64,000 bases of DNA from Deinococcales bacterium (lineage in GTDB: Bacteria > Deinococcota > Deinococci > Deinococcales > JAAFIG01): assembly GCA_025359505.1 (NCBI GenBank), contig JANYHH010000057.1:1-64000 (forward strand), in the 5' to 3' direction. This document shows positions 44,510-53,340 of this stretch, piece after piece. The stretch's first letter is position 1. Every line of letters starts with the position of its first letter. The notes under the pieces were generated by a model. The model did no database searches. It saw only the letters and a list, made by a program, of their open reading frames with translations, and was not told the origin of the DNA. Position numbers and translations under genes: made by a program.

Positions 44510-46186
44510 ATGAACACGGCTGACATCAACCCGCATGACTGGCTCACACTGCAACCCGTCTTCGCTCGCCTCGAGACTGAATCTCTGAGCGCTGACAACA
44601 TCGGTGAATGGCTGACGCGCTACTCTGATCTGGAAAAAACGATCTACGAAGCCGTCAGCCGCGCCTACCGCGCCAAGGCAGAAGATACGACCGATGAAAC
44701 TGTCGAAGCGGCGTTTCTCAACCTCATCGAACACGTCCTGCCGCCCGCCAAGATGGCCGCCAACCGTTTAGAGCAAAAAATTGCGGCTGTTCCCAGCGCG
44801 TTGATCCCCACCGATTCGCTCGAGTGGTCGCGGCGCGTGCGGGCCAACTTGGAGATTTTCAGGGCTGAAAACGTGCCGCTCGAGACCGAACTGGACAAGC
44901 TCGGCGTGGAGTACGACAAAACCATCGGCGCGTTCGGCGTCACCGTCGGTGGCGAGGAGTTGACGCTTTACGGGGCGTTCGCCAAGCTCCAAGAACCCGA
45001 TCGGAATTTGCGCGAAACTGTCTATCGCGCCCTGCTGACGCGTTGGGATTTGAGTCGCGCCAAGCTCGAGGAGCTGTTTATGCAGATGCTGCATTTGCGC
45101 CGTCGCATCGCCCAGAACGCAGGGTTCGCGGATTACCGCGCTTACGTCTGGAAGCAAAAAGCCCGTTTCGATTACAGCCCATACGATTGCTTGGAGTTGC
45201 ACCAGAGCATCCTCAAAGAGGTTGTACCGCTGCTGAGCGATGAGATGGAGTCGCACCGCGCAGCGCTCAATTTGCAAACGCTGCGCCCGTGGGATGTCGA
45301 TGTCGACAGTGCGAGCCGCCCCCCACTGAAGCCTTACGCCGATGCGGCCGATTTGGAGCAGACCACGCAGCGCGTCTTTCACAGCCTAGACCCCGCGTTG
45401 GGAGAGTTATTCAAGTCGCTGATGACGGGTGACTTGGATTTGGAATCGCGCAAGGGTAAGGGACCGGGCGGTTTTTGCGACTTTCATCCACTCACACGAA
45501 AAGCCTACATTTTCATGAACGCCGTCGGTACACATGACGACGTGCAAACGCTGCTGCACGAAGGTGGCCACGCTTTTCACGCCTTGCTGAGCGACCGCGC
45601 CCAGCCGCTGTTTTGGAATTTGCACGGCCCGATGGAGTTCTGTGAAGTCGCCAGCATGGGCATGGAGATGTTGGCGCAACCGCATCTGGAACGCGCCAAA
45701 GGCGGTTTTTACAGCGCCGAAGATGCGCGGCGGGCGCGGCGCGATCACCTGTTAGAAGCGGTCGTCAAATTCCTGCCTTACATGACCGTCGTGGATGCTT
45801 TTCAGCATTGGCTTTATGTCGACGCGGCATTAGACGTGACGATCAATCAGATCAACGCGGCTTGGGCAGATCTACACCGACGCTACTTGCCTGATGTAGA
45901 TTTTGCGGGCATCGAGGAGGGCATGGCCTTTCGTTGGCAGCGCCAAAGCCATTTGTTCACCGCACCGTTTTACTACATCGAATACGGCATCGCGCAGCTC
46001 GGCGCGGTGCAGGTCTGGCAAAACGCGACGCGGGACGAAATCAGCGCCGTGCAGCAATACCGAGCAGCGCTCGAGCGCGGCAACACGGCTGGTCTGCGCG
46101 AACTGTTCCAAACCGCCGGCTTGCGACTGGCGTTCGACGCGGCGCACGTGGCGGGGTTGATGGCGTTGGTGCGCGAGCACCTGTGA
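44510..46186 (+). CDS. M3 family oligoendopeptidase
   Basis: A 558-residue zinc metallopeptidase of the M3 (oligoendopeptidase F-like) family. The zinc motif HEGGHAF lies in VQTLLHEGGHAFHALLSD, with the third ligand Glu downstream in MEFCEVASMGMEML. The N-terminal half is the helical lid domain. It degrades short peptides in the cytoplasm; no signal peptide. A TTG frame extends three codons upstream, but ATG 44510 follows TAACTT by seven bases. Confidence 0.88.
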   Translation: MNTADINPHDWLTLQPVFARLETESLSADNIGEWLTRYSDLEKTIYEAVSRAYRAKAEDTTDETVEAAFLNLIEHVLPPAKMAANRLEQKIAAVPSALIPTDSLEWSRRVRANLEIFRAENVPLETELDKLGVEYDKTIGAFGVTVGGEELTLYGAFAKLQEPDRNLRETVYRALLTRWDLSRAKLEELFMQMLHLRRRIAQNAGFADYRAYVWKQKARFDYSPYDCLELHQSILKEVVPLLSDEMESHRAALNLQTLRPWDVDVDSASRPPLKPYADAADLEQTTQRVFHSLDPALGELFKSLMTGDLDLESRKGKGPGGFCDFHPLTRKAYIFMNAVGTHDDVQTLLHEGGHAFHALLSDRAQPLFWNLHGPMEFCEVASMGMEMLAQPHLERAKGGFYSAEDARRARRDHLLEAVVKFLPYMTVVDAFQHWLYVDAALDVTINQINAAWADLHRRYLPDVDFAGIEEGMAFRWQRQSHLFTAPFYYIEYGIAQLGAVQVWQNATRDEISAVQQYRAALERGNTAGLRELFQTAGLRLAFDAAHVAGLMALVREHL

Positions 46187-46245
46187 TGTCAAATTTCGTG
46201 TTTCAAAAAAATTTCTGTAAACGCTCGAGGCGTTGAATGCTGACT

Positions 46246-46270
46246 CGAGTTCAAGAATTTTTTGAACTCG
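46246..46270. terminator. Inverted repeat downstream of the M3 peptidase gene
   Basis: CGAGTTCAA (46246-46254) pairs with TTGAACTCG (46262-46270) around a 7-base loop, 60 bases after the peptidase stop. There is no T-tract after the stem, so termination is only a possibility. Confidence 0.35.
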
Positions 46271-46485
46271 ACGATGACGACGCCCCACGATGGAGCTGTT
46301 GGCTCGCTTTTACAACGTCGCAGACGCACGGCAAAACGTGGAGTCTCGAGTTGCACCGAGTAAATTTACCGTGAGGGATACGCTTCTCGAGCGGCTTGCC
46401 CCGTTTTCAACATTGGATTGACTTCACATACCCGAGCAGACTCGAGGTTTTTGAGATCCCGAGCCGAGACTCGAGTTTGTCGATT

Positions 46486-46529
46486 GCGCGGGGTGCGATG
46501 GCAAGTAGCAAACGAACCGCACCCCGCGC
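46486..46529. repeat. Long perfect 12-bp GC-rich inverted repeat in a 414-bp gene-free region
   Basis: GCGCGGGGTGCG (46486-46497) pairs with CGCACCCCGCGC (46518-46529) around a 20-base loop, followed by TGCAAGGTTTTTG. It stands alone in 46187-46600, which has no recognisable gene, about 70 bases before the sigma-like gene. It could be a terminator, the core of a small RNA, or a regulatory structure in the leader of that gene. Confidence 0.5.
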
Positions 46530-46600
46530 TGCAAGGTTTTTGTGACACGCGATCAGGTTTAATTCACCATCCGCGATAAAATCAAGGAGTTAAGACACCC

Positions 46601-46903
46601 ATGATGCCACGACTTCTCACCCCACCCCAGACCACGGATCTCGAGCGTGCCTTCAAACCGCTGGATTCTTCAGAAATTATGGTGCTGAAGCTGCGGGCTG
46701 GATTGATCGACGGTCATCGCCATTCCTTGCGCGAAGTCGGCGTGTTCCTCGGTGCGACCCGCGCTGAGGCCCGCAGTCTGGAATGGCAGAGCTGGCAGAA
46801 ACTCGAGCAACTCGCCCGTGAGGACGAGCACTCGAGGGGGGCCGTGACGTATTTACTCAAGCGCTGCGCGGGGCGAAATTCGGGCAAGCGCACGCTGAGC
46901 TGA
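46601..46903 (+). CDS. Stand-alone sigma-70 region 4-like DNA-binding protein
   Basis: A 100-residue protein. Residues about 25-72 (SEIMVLKLRAGLIDGHRHSL, REVGVFLGATRAEARSLEWQ, SWQKLEQLA) follow region 4 of primary sigma factors (EIxVLxLRxGLxDGxxxTLxEVGxxxxVTRERIRQIExKALxKLR), with the HTH preserved but the RERIRQIE recognition segment changed to RAEARSLE. Regions 2 and 3 are absent. It may bind -35-like sites or the RNA polymerase flap as an accessory factor. AAGGAG lies 11 bases before ATG-ATG. It ends one base before the convergent mgtE stop. Confidence 0.65.
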   Translation: MMPRLLTPPQTTDLERAFKPLDSSEIMVLKLRAGLIDGHRHSLREVGVFLGATRAEARSLEWQSWQKLEQLAREDEHSRGAVTYLLKRCAGRNSGKRTLS

Positions 46904-46904
46904 T

Positions 46905-48263
46905 TCACAAGCCCAGCACGAGCCTCGCCACGCCGAAGTAAATCAGCAATCCAGTCGAATCCATCAGCGTCGCCAAAAACGGACTCGAGGTCACGGCCGG
47001 GTCGATTTTCAGTTTTGTAAACAGCAGCGGCAGTAAGCCGCCGATCAGGTTGGCGACCACGATGATGATGCTCATGGTCACGGAGACGGTGATGGCTAGT
47101 CCTAAGTCGCGGCGAATTAGAAATGCCCTGATGAACGCCAGCAACCCCAGCGCGATGCCCAGCATGGCTCCGGTCGCGCCTTCTTTGAGCACGACCTTCC
47201 ACGCGTCGCGGCCGCGCAGTTGCCCATTCGAAATCGCTCGCACCACCAGTACGGCTGATTGTGAGCCGGTGTTGCCGCCCGTGCCGATCAGCGTTGGAAT
47301 GTACGCGTTTAGCGCGATATTGGCTGCCAGCACGTCGCTGGCGCTCGAGATCACAGTCGCGGTCAGCGTCTCGGTAATGGCAAGTGATGCGAGCCAGAAC
47401 ACGCGTTTGCGCCACAGCGTCACGGGGCTGGTGCGTAGGTAATCAATTTCCGCACCGCCCATGGCCATGCCCTTGTAAATGTCCTCGGTGGCTTCTTCCT
47501 GAATCACATCCACCACATCGTCAATCGTCACGATGCCTTTGAGCACGCCATCCGTATCCACAATCGGGATCGCCAATAGGTCGTAATCGCGCATCAGTCG
47601 CGCCACGTCTTCTTGATCGGTATCGGTTTTGGCGCTGATGATGTCGCGCCTCGCCAGATCATCGACCAGCGCATTGCCGGGAGCCGTCACCAGTGAGTGC
47701 AGCGCGATCACACCCGTCAATCGCCCGCCCGCATCCACTAAGAACAGGTTGCTGATCGTCTCGGCGTGTTCCGCCGCCAAGCGCAGGAAAGACAGCGCGT
47801 GTTGGGCCGTCCAGCCCTCTTTGAGCGCTACGAATTCCGGCGTCATCATGCCGCCCGCGTCATCCTCGTTGTATTGCAATAGCTCCAGAGCGCTGGCCGC
47901 CAAGGTCTTTGGTAAGGCATTCAGCAGGTGCTCGCGGGTGGCCGGATCACTGATTTCTTGCAGCAAATCTGCGATTTCGTCCGGCCCAATGTACGCGCCC
48001 ATCACGCGAATACGGTCTGGTGCGAGCGCCGCGATCACCGCGACCTGCTCCGGCATCGGTAGGTCAGTGAAGCCGTGCGCGGCCCGCTCGATCGGCATCA
48101 GGCGCAAAAACTCGAGGCGTTCCTCAAAATTGGCTTCTTCAAACGCAGCGTCGACCACGGGTTCGGGTTGATTTCGCAGCAGCGCCTTAAACTCAGTGCG
48201 CTCGCCATTTCGTAGCACCTCGAGCAGCTCTTTCGGCCCGAGGATTGTGTCAATTTGGATCAT
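46905..48263 (-). CDS. mgtE: Magnesium transporter MgtE
   Basis: A 452-residue Mg2+ channel. The N-terminal MgtE_N helical domain (about 10-125) is followed by paired CBS domains (about 130-255) with YNEDDAGGMMTPEF and LLAIPIVDTDGVLKGIVTIDDVVDVIQEEATEDI. The five-helix pore domain contains AYIPTLIGTGGNTGSQSAVLVVRAI. It closes when Mg2+ is abundant in the cytoplasm. GAGAGGTGA precedes the ATG. A strong promoter and a short leader ORF lie upstream. Confidence 0.95.
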   Translation of the reverse strand: MIQIDTILGPKELLEVLRNGERTEFKALLRNQPEPVVDAAFEEANFEERLEFLRLMPIERAAHGFTDLPMPEQVAVIAALAPDRIRVMGAYIGPDEIADLLQEISDPATREHLLNALPKTLAASALELLQYNEDDAGGMMTPEFVALKEGWTAQHALSFLRLAAEHAETISNLFLVDAGGRLTGVIALHSLVTAPGNALVDDLARRDIISAKTDTDQEDVARLMRDYDLLAIPIVDTDGVLKGIVTIDDVVDVIQEEATEDIYKGMAMGGAEIDYLRTSPVTLWRKRVFWLASLAITETLTATVISSASDVLAANIALNAYIPTLIGTGGNTGSQSAVLVVRAISNGQLRGRDAWKVVLKEGATGAMLGIALGLLAFIRAFLIRRDLGLAITVSVTMSIIIVVANLIGGLLPLLFTKLKIDPAVTSSPFLATLMDSTGLLIYFGVARLVLGL

Positions 48264-48315
48264 GGTTCACCTCTCGCATTGGCCTGCGTTGCGTGATTTC
48301 TTCAGAGGTGGGTGG

Positions 48316-48387
48316 TCAGTCGGCGCTGGGGGCGGCCTGAAAACCCGCGTTGCTTTTGAGCAACCCTGAACTGGGAATGGGTTCCAT
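48316..48387 (-). CDS. mgtE leader ORF beginning MEPIP
   Basis: A 23-codon frame (MEPIPSSGLLK...) with a nearly perfect ribosome site GAGGAGGTGGT directly before its ATG, better than that of mgtE itself. It lies between the mgtE promoter and mgtE, ending 52 bases before the mgtE ATG. Acidic-Pro N-termini (MEPDP in enterobacterial MgtL) are known to destabilise ribosomes when Mg2+ is low and so turn on mgtA. A hairpin GTTGCT-CAAA-AGCAAC inside the frame overlaps an alternative AACCC/GGGTT pairing. The Mg2+-sensing role is inference. Confidence 0.5.
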   Translation of the reverse strand: MEPIPSSGLLKSNAGFQAAPSAD

Positions 48388-48443
48388 ACCACCTCCTCGA
48401 GCACAAGCTAGTTTGTGCAACTTGTGCGATTTGCTACAAAATG

Positions 48444-48473
48444 ATTCTAGGCTCGAGAATCCAAGCGTGTCAA
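48444..48473 (-). promoter_or_regulatory. Strong sigma-70-type promoter of mgtE
   Basis: On the minus strand TTGACA (48473-48468), an 18-base spacer and TAGAAT (48449-48444), the best full promoter seen in the window. It directs a leader of about 180 bases before mgtE and lies just after the dprA stop. Confidence 0.75.
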
Positions 48474-48492
48474 ACAATGCGCGAAAACAATC

Positions 48493-49605
48493 TCAACCCC
48501 TCGAGTAGCGCCCACCAGGCAGCTCCAGCACGACGTTCTTCAGCGTCAGCATCATCAGCGCGACCGTGATCTGCGGGCCAGACAACGCGGTGCGGAGCAC
48601 CAGATCGTCCAGCAGTAATTCCCCCTCGAGCGCCGCGTAGACCAGAGCCTCGTCGCCGATGAGCGTCGGCATGACCGCTTTTTGCACCGCGCCGCCCCAC
48701 CTGAACTCTTCTAAGATGTCGTTCGCCCCCTCGAGCAGCGCCGCGCCGTCTTTGATCAATCGGTTTGGCCCCCGCGCATTCGGATCGTTCGGTCGTCCCG
48801 GCACGGCAAAGACCGTGCGACCGTTCTCCAATGCCGCGACGGCCGTGATTAGGCTGCCGCTGCCAATGTCGCCCTCGACGACGACCACACCGCTGCTCAA
48901 GCCCGCGATGATGCGGTTGCGGGCTGGGAAGTTGTGCGCGGCCGGCGGCGTGCCAATCGCGTAACCGCTGACGACCGTCAGGCGCTCGGCTATTCCACGG
49001 TTTTCCGACGGGTAAATCGTGTCGATGCCGCAACCCAGCACCGCGATGCTGACGCCGCCCGCGTCGACGGCCGCCACGTGCGCGGCCGTGTCGATCCCCC
49101 GCGCCAGTCCCGAAACGACCATGACCCCAGCCCGCGCCAAATCGCCCGCCAGCGCGACCGTGAACGCCCGCGCGTGTGGACTGCACTTGCGCGTGCCGAC
49201 CACGCCAATCGCTCGAGGCGTCGGGCTGGTGAGTAATTCCAGCGCCGACAAATCGCCGCGCACCCACAGCAGCGGCGGCGGATCGAAAATGGCCTTGAGC
49301 GCCTCCGGGTACGCCGCGTTGGAAAATCCGATGATCTGCGCCCCGACCTTGCCCGCCCGCTCGAGTTCAGTGTCGCCACGCGCAAAGGCGGTTTCGCGCA
49401 CGGTGCTCGAGGTCAGGCTACTCAAGCTCAAAGCTTCCAGTGCGGCGACACCGCGCAGTTCATTCAGGCTGGCTTTGAACACGTGTTCAGCCGTGCTGAA
49501 CTGCTCAAGCAGTGCCTTGACCCGCACGGGCCCCAGATTCGGCATGAAGAACAGCGCGAGGCTGGCTCTTAACTCGAGATGGGCGGGTGTTGCGGAACTC
49601 GTCAT
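48493..49605 (-). CDS. dprA: DNA processing protein DprA
   Basis: A 370-residue DprA, which loads RecA on incoming single-stranded DNA during natural transformation. The Rossmann-like DprA domain has IGVVGTRKCSPHA, VVSGLARGIDTAAHVAAVDAGG, IAVLGCGIDTIYP, HNFPARNRIIAGLS and GSGSLITAVAALENGRTVFAVPG. A SAM-like N-terminus precedes it and a winged-helix C-terminal domain follows (VYAALEGELLLDDLVLRTALSG). The last DNA-binding positions before the acidic patch read VVVVEGDIGSGS, where VVEA is more usual. It marks the organism as potentially competent. Confidence 0.93.
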   Translation of the reverse strand: MTSSATPAHLELRASLALFFMPNLGPVRVKALLEQFSTAEHVFKASLNELRGVAALEALSLSSLTSSTVRETAFARGDTELERAGKVGAQIIGFSNAAYPEALKAIFDPPPLLWVRGDLSALELLTSPTPRAIGVVGTRKCSPHARAFTVALAGDLARAGVMVVSGLARGIDTAAHVAAVDAGGVSIAVLGCGIDTIYPSENRGIAERLTVVSGYAIGTPPAAHNFPARNRIIAGLSSGVVVVEGDIGSGSLITAVAALENGRTVFAVPGRPNDPNARGPNRLIKDGAALLEGANDILEEFRWGGAVQKAVMPTLIGDEALVYAALEGELLLDDLVLRTALSGPQITVALMMLTLKNVVLELPGGRYSRG

Positions 49606-49742
49606 TGAAAATCCCCCGTGTGTTTATCTGCTCGAGCTTGCTGCCTCGAGCATTTGCAGCGCTCGAGTCCTACAAAGAGTCGTGAAGTTCCAGCATTCGC
49701 CTGCCGCGCTCCGCGCTCTGCAATTCCGTTACACGAGCCTGT

Positions 49743-50885
49743 TCACTCGTACTTGAACGCCCTCGAGCCGATGCTGGCGAAGATCAGCGCGAAGCCGAGC
49801 AGTATCGCTGTGTGCGGCAGCACCGCTATCACGCCAGCGCCGCGCAGGATCACATCTTGCAATGCTTGCATTCCCCAGTAGGTTGGCAAGAAAGTAGAAA
49901 CGGACTTCATCCACGCTGGCGTCAAGTCCAGCGGCCACCACAGCCCGCCCAGCGCACTGAGTACGTTGACCGACAGCACGCTCAGCGCGGTCAGTTGCGC
50001 GGCCGTGCGGGTCAGCGCAGCCGCCATCGCGCCGAAACTCGCGGCGGTGAGCGCGAAGGCCGCGCACGGCAGGATCAGCGCTGCGACGTTGCCCCACTGC
50101 ACACCCAGCGCCAGCCATGAGAACAGCACCATCACCGACAGTTGCAGCAGCAGCAGCAAGGTGTTGCCCAGCAACTTGCCAATCACAATCGTGAAGCTGC
50201 TGGTCGGCGCACTGAACAGGCGCGTCAACGTGCCCATGATTCGCTCGCGCTGGAAGCTCAGACCCGTCTGCGCCCCAAACAGCAACGCGAACATCAGCGT
50301 CATGCCCGGCGCGGTCTGGTTAGAGCCGCCGGCCGTGACCAAACTGGACGAGCGTTTGACTTGGCTTTGCACGACGCTGACCTTGACGAATTCCTGCTGT
50401 AGCAACAACCGCGTCCTCGCACCTGCATCCGTCTGTGGCGCGGCCCTCGCAGCCACAGCGGGCGCTTGCATCTCAGTCAGTGCGCTGCGTACCCTCCCCA
50501 AGATTTCCATATCACGGGTCGAACTGGCGGGGCTGAGAAATTCTATTGTTGGCTTGCCGTTCGTAAAGGTCGCATCAAAGTCATTTGGCAGTTTCAGCCA
50601 CGCATCCCGGTCACTGCGGGTTAGTTGCAGTTTCGCCCGCGCATCGGCCGGTTCCACCGTCAAACCAGAGGCTTTCAGTCGCCGCTCGAGATCGTTCGCC
50701 AGTGGCGTGTTGGGTTTAGAGATCAATACGCGGGGCGGAGCGATTTCAGAGGTCTGAAACACCGCGAGGATCACGCTGAAAATGATCGGCAGCATGAACA
50801 GTTGCGCCATCAAACGCGGTTGCCGCAGCGCGTGCAGCGCCTCGGTCAGCGCCAGATGCAAAACCAGCCGCAAGGCCGCGATCAC
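49743..50885 (-). CDS. ABC-2 type transporter permease
   Basis: A membrane permease of about 380 residues: one N-terminal helix (LMAQLFMLPIIFSVILAVFQT), a large extracytoplasmic domain (about 45-190), then five C-terminal helices including TLMFALLFGAQTGLSFQRERIMGTLTRLFSAPTSSF, the classic ABC-2 signature. An ATG further upstream (50912) exists, but GTG 50885 overlaps the preceding permease stop as GTGA, the coupling style seen elsewhere here. It works with the second permease and the ATPase below. Confidence 0.85.
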   Translation of the reverse strand: MIAALRLVLHLALTEALHALRQPRLMAQLFMLPIIFSVILAVFQTSEIAPPRVLISKPNTPLANDLERRLKASGLTVEPADARAKLQLTRSDRDAWLKLPNDFDATFTNGKPTIEFLSPASSTRDMEILGRVRSALTEMQAPAVAARAAPQTDAGARTRLLLQQEFVKVSVVQSQVKRSSSLVTAGGSNQTAPGMTLMFALLFGAQTGLSFQRERIMGTLTRLFSAPTSSFTIVIGKLLGNTLLLLLQLSVMVLFSWLALGVQWGNVAALILPCAAFALTAASFGAMAAALTRTAAQLTALSVLSVNVLSALGGLWWPLDLTPAWMKSVSTFLPTYWGMQALQDVILRGAGVIAVLPHTAILLGFALIFASIGSRAFKYE

Positions 50886-52069
50886 GAAGCCAGCCTCTTG
50901 CTTAAACTCCAAGCGCCGATGCCCAACCCAGCCACCGCCATGCCCATCAGCACCGCCACATCCAGCGCGATCACCAGACTGCCGACGCCGCTGGACAAGA
51001 GCTGAAACGCCTCAATGCTCCAACGGTTGTATGTCAAGCGTGACAGTTGCTGCGCGATGCCGGGCAGCGCGTCGACCGGGTACATGCTGCCCCCCAGTAA
51101 ACTCATCACCAGCACGAAAATCAGTCCCAGCACGTTGACCTGTTCAAAGCTGGTGGCCAGTCCAATGATGATCCCGCCAAATCCAGCCGCAGCGGCAGCC
51201 GTCGCCAGCACGGTCGCCAATACGCCCAGCGGTTCGCCCCAGCGCACGCCGTAAAACAGGCTCGAGAGCAGCACGAAGCTGCCGAGTTGAAAGGTTGCCA
51301 TCGCCCACAGCGCCAAAAACTTGCCGATCAGCAACCCCGCTGGGGTCAGCGGGGCGCTGAGCAGCCGCGCAATCGTGCCGCGCTCAAACTCCTCGACCAG
51401 ACTGCCCGCGCCGTGCGTGGCACTCAGCAGCGTGAACATCACGCCAAAAGCAATCGCGTAATACGTGAAAAACCCCGCTTGCCGCCCCGTGATCTGCGTG
51501 GCTGTGATCTGCGGTGCTCGAGCTTCAAAGTCCGATTGCACTTTTTGTTGCACCGTCGGCAGCAGCGCCGCCAGTTCCTGTGCGGTCGCGGGTTTCAGCG
51601 CCCTGACCGCCCCGAGCAGCGTGGCTCGCGTGGTCTGCAACTGCTGCGCGAAGCCCTGCACGATTGACTGAATGACCGTGCCGCGAAAAAACGATGCGGA
51701 ATCGAGCATCACCAGAATCGGGAATTCGCGCCCGCGCAGCAAGGTGCGTTCCGGGTCAACCGGAAATTCAATCAGCACAATCGCCTTGCCCGCTGTCAGC
51801 ATCTGCTGCCCAGCGGCTTTGGTGGCGTAAATGATGCTTGCCAACTGTCTGGTCATCAGCACGTCCGCCAAGGCTTTGGTGACGCGGTTCTCCGTGCCGA
51901 CCATCACGACCGGCGATGGCGCGGGCGACTGGGAGCCGCCGAGCGCGTTGCCGATGATGAAGGTCAGGATCATCGGCAGCAGCAGGGTTTGCACCAAAAA
52001 GCTGCGGGAACGCAACTGCGCGAGTAAATCACGCTGCGTGACGCGCAGCACCGGCGACCAGCCGCTCAT
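50882..52069 (-). CDS. ABC-2 type transporter permease
   Basis: A 395-residue permease with the same architecture as its partner: N-terminal helix (LRSRSFLVQTLLLPMILTFIIGNAL), large external domain, and the C-terminal helices with GTIARLLSAPLTPAGLLIGKFLALWAMATFQLGSFVLLSSLF. Two different half-permeases plus one ATPase suggest a heterodimeric exporter (drug, lipid or peptide). Sixty bases separate it from the ATPase gene. Confidence 0.87.
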   Translation of the reverse strand: MSGWSPVLRVTQRDLLAQLRSRSFLVQTLLLPMILTFIIGNALGGSQSPAPSPVVMVGTENRVTKALADVLMTRQLASIIYATKAAGQQMLTAGKAIVLIEFPVDPERTLLRGREFPILVMLDSASFFRGTVIQSIVQGFAQQLQTTRATLLGAVRALKPATAQELAALLPTVQQKVQSDFEARAPQITATQITGRQAGFFTYYAIAFGVMFTLLSATHGAGSLVEEFERGTIARLLSAPLTPAGLLIGKFLALWAMATFQLGSFVLLSSLFYGVRWGEPLGVLATVLATAAAAAGFGGIIIGLATSFEQVNVLGLIFVLVMSLLGGSMYPVDALPGIAQQLSRLTYNRWSIEAFQLLSSGVGSLVIALDVAVLMGMAVAGLGIGAWSLSKRLAS

Positions 52070-52129
52070 CGCCGACCCTCGAGTGATGCTGCCTCGCGTA
52101 GCAATTGCTCGAGCGGTGTGACAACACGT

Positions 52130-53056
52130 TCAATCACGCAGTCGCCGCCCCGTCAGTTTCAAAAACACCGTTTCCAAATCCGGCTCGTCCATTTCCAGAT
52201 GATGCACCCGCGCCCCGGTCTGCGCGAGCGATTGCAAAATGGCAGGCAGTGCGGTCTTTGAATCCCTGCACAGCAGACTCAAACGCGAACCATCGACGGT
52301 CAGACTCTCGACGATGGGCCCGAGCGCCTCGAGCTGCTGCGGGGTCGGCACGTCGCGCAGCTCGATTTCAATCGGGCTGACCTCGCCCGCGACGGCCCGC
52401 AGTTCTGGGATCGTACCCTCGGCAATGATCTTGCCAAAATCAATGATCCCGATGCGGTGACAAAGCTCCTCGGCTTCCTCCATGTAATGCGTGGTGAACA
52501 AAACGGTCAAGCCTTCGGTGTTGAGCCGCTTGACCAGATCCAAAATCAAGCGCCGCGACTGCGGATCTATTCCGACCGTCGGCTCGTCCAAGTACACCAT
52601 CTTCGGGCGGTGCATCAACCCGGCTGCGATGTTGATGCGGCGCTTCATGCCGCCCGAAAAGCTACCAACGTGATCCTTGCCGCGCTCGAGCAACCCAACC
52701 GCCTCTAAAAGTTCATCGGCTCGCTTGCGTAAATCAGCACCGTGCATCCCGTACAAGCGCCCGAAAAACAGCAGGTTCTCCTTGGCTGAGAAATCGTCGT
52801 ACAGCGCGATGTCCTGCGGCACGATTCCAATGCGAGTTTTGACCTGCGCCTGCTGAGCGACGATATCCAAACCGTCGATTTGCACGTGCCCGCCATCTGG
52901 TTTGGTCAGACACGACAAAACTTTGATCGTGCTGGATTTGCCCGCGCCGTTGGGGCCAAGTAAACCGTAGACCTCGCCGTCATTGATCCGAAAACTGACC
53001 GAATCGACCGCGACGAACGAACCGTATTTTTTGTGAAGTTCCGTGACAACGAGCAC
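52130..53056 (-). CDS. ABC transporter ATP-binding protein
   Basis: A 308-residue ATPase of the drug/daunorubicin-type exporter group. Walker A is GPNGAGKSST, the Q-loop IVPQDIALYDDF, the signature FSGGMKRRINIA, Walker B MVYLDEPTVGID and the switch His is in TTHYMEEAEELCHRIGIID. A C-terminal 80-residue domain ends with DLETVFLKLTGRRL. The start is GTG with TATGAT (53065-53070, minus strand) eight bases upstream. First gene of the exporter operon. Confidence 0.93.
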   Translation of the reverse strand: MLVVTELHKKYGSFVAVDSVSFRINDGEVYGLLGPNGAGKSSTIKVLSCLTKPDGGHVQIDGLDIVAQQAQVKTRIGIVPQDIALYDDFSAKENLLFFGRLYGMHGADLRKRADELLEAVGLLERGKDHVGSFSGGMKRRINIAAGLMHRPKMVYLDEPTVGIDPQSRRLILDLVKRLNTEGLTVLFTTHYMEEAEELCHRIGIIDFGKIIAEGTIPELRAVAGEVSPIEIELRDVPTPQQLEALGPIVESLTVDGSRLSLLCRDSKTALPAILQSLAQTGARVHHLEMDEPDLETVFLKLTGRRLRD

Positions 53057-53328
53057 AGCGCGTTATCATACCCGAGCGGCGCAGCAAATGAGACGACTGA
53101 AGATGAGAGCGTGAGACTCAATCAGCAAGACTTTGTGCTGGCGGGGCAATGCGAGGCGAACCCACGCTCAAATCCTCAAGGGTCGGACTCCTGCGAGACT
53201 TGAATCAAAGTCGCAATGCTCGAGCGATCTCGCGTACCAAATTGGTGGCTAAAGACTTGCAATTTCAACGAACCGCTTCATCAACGGAGCGTGCACCGTT
53301 TCTCACATTGGGATCGTGCGCTCGCTGT

Positions 53329-53334
53329 TACAAT
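53329..53334 (+). promoter_or_regulatory. -10 box of a leaderless transcript (c-type heme protein)
   Basis: TACAAT six bases before the ATG at 53341. The preceding 270 bases (53057-53328) show no gene. Confidence 0.5.
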
Positions 53335-53340
53335 TCGGGC

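Noticed and set aside
48264-48480. M-box magnesium riboswitch upstream of mgtE
   Set aside because: None of the conserved M-box core segments can be seen in the leader; the short ORF is the salient feature.
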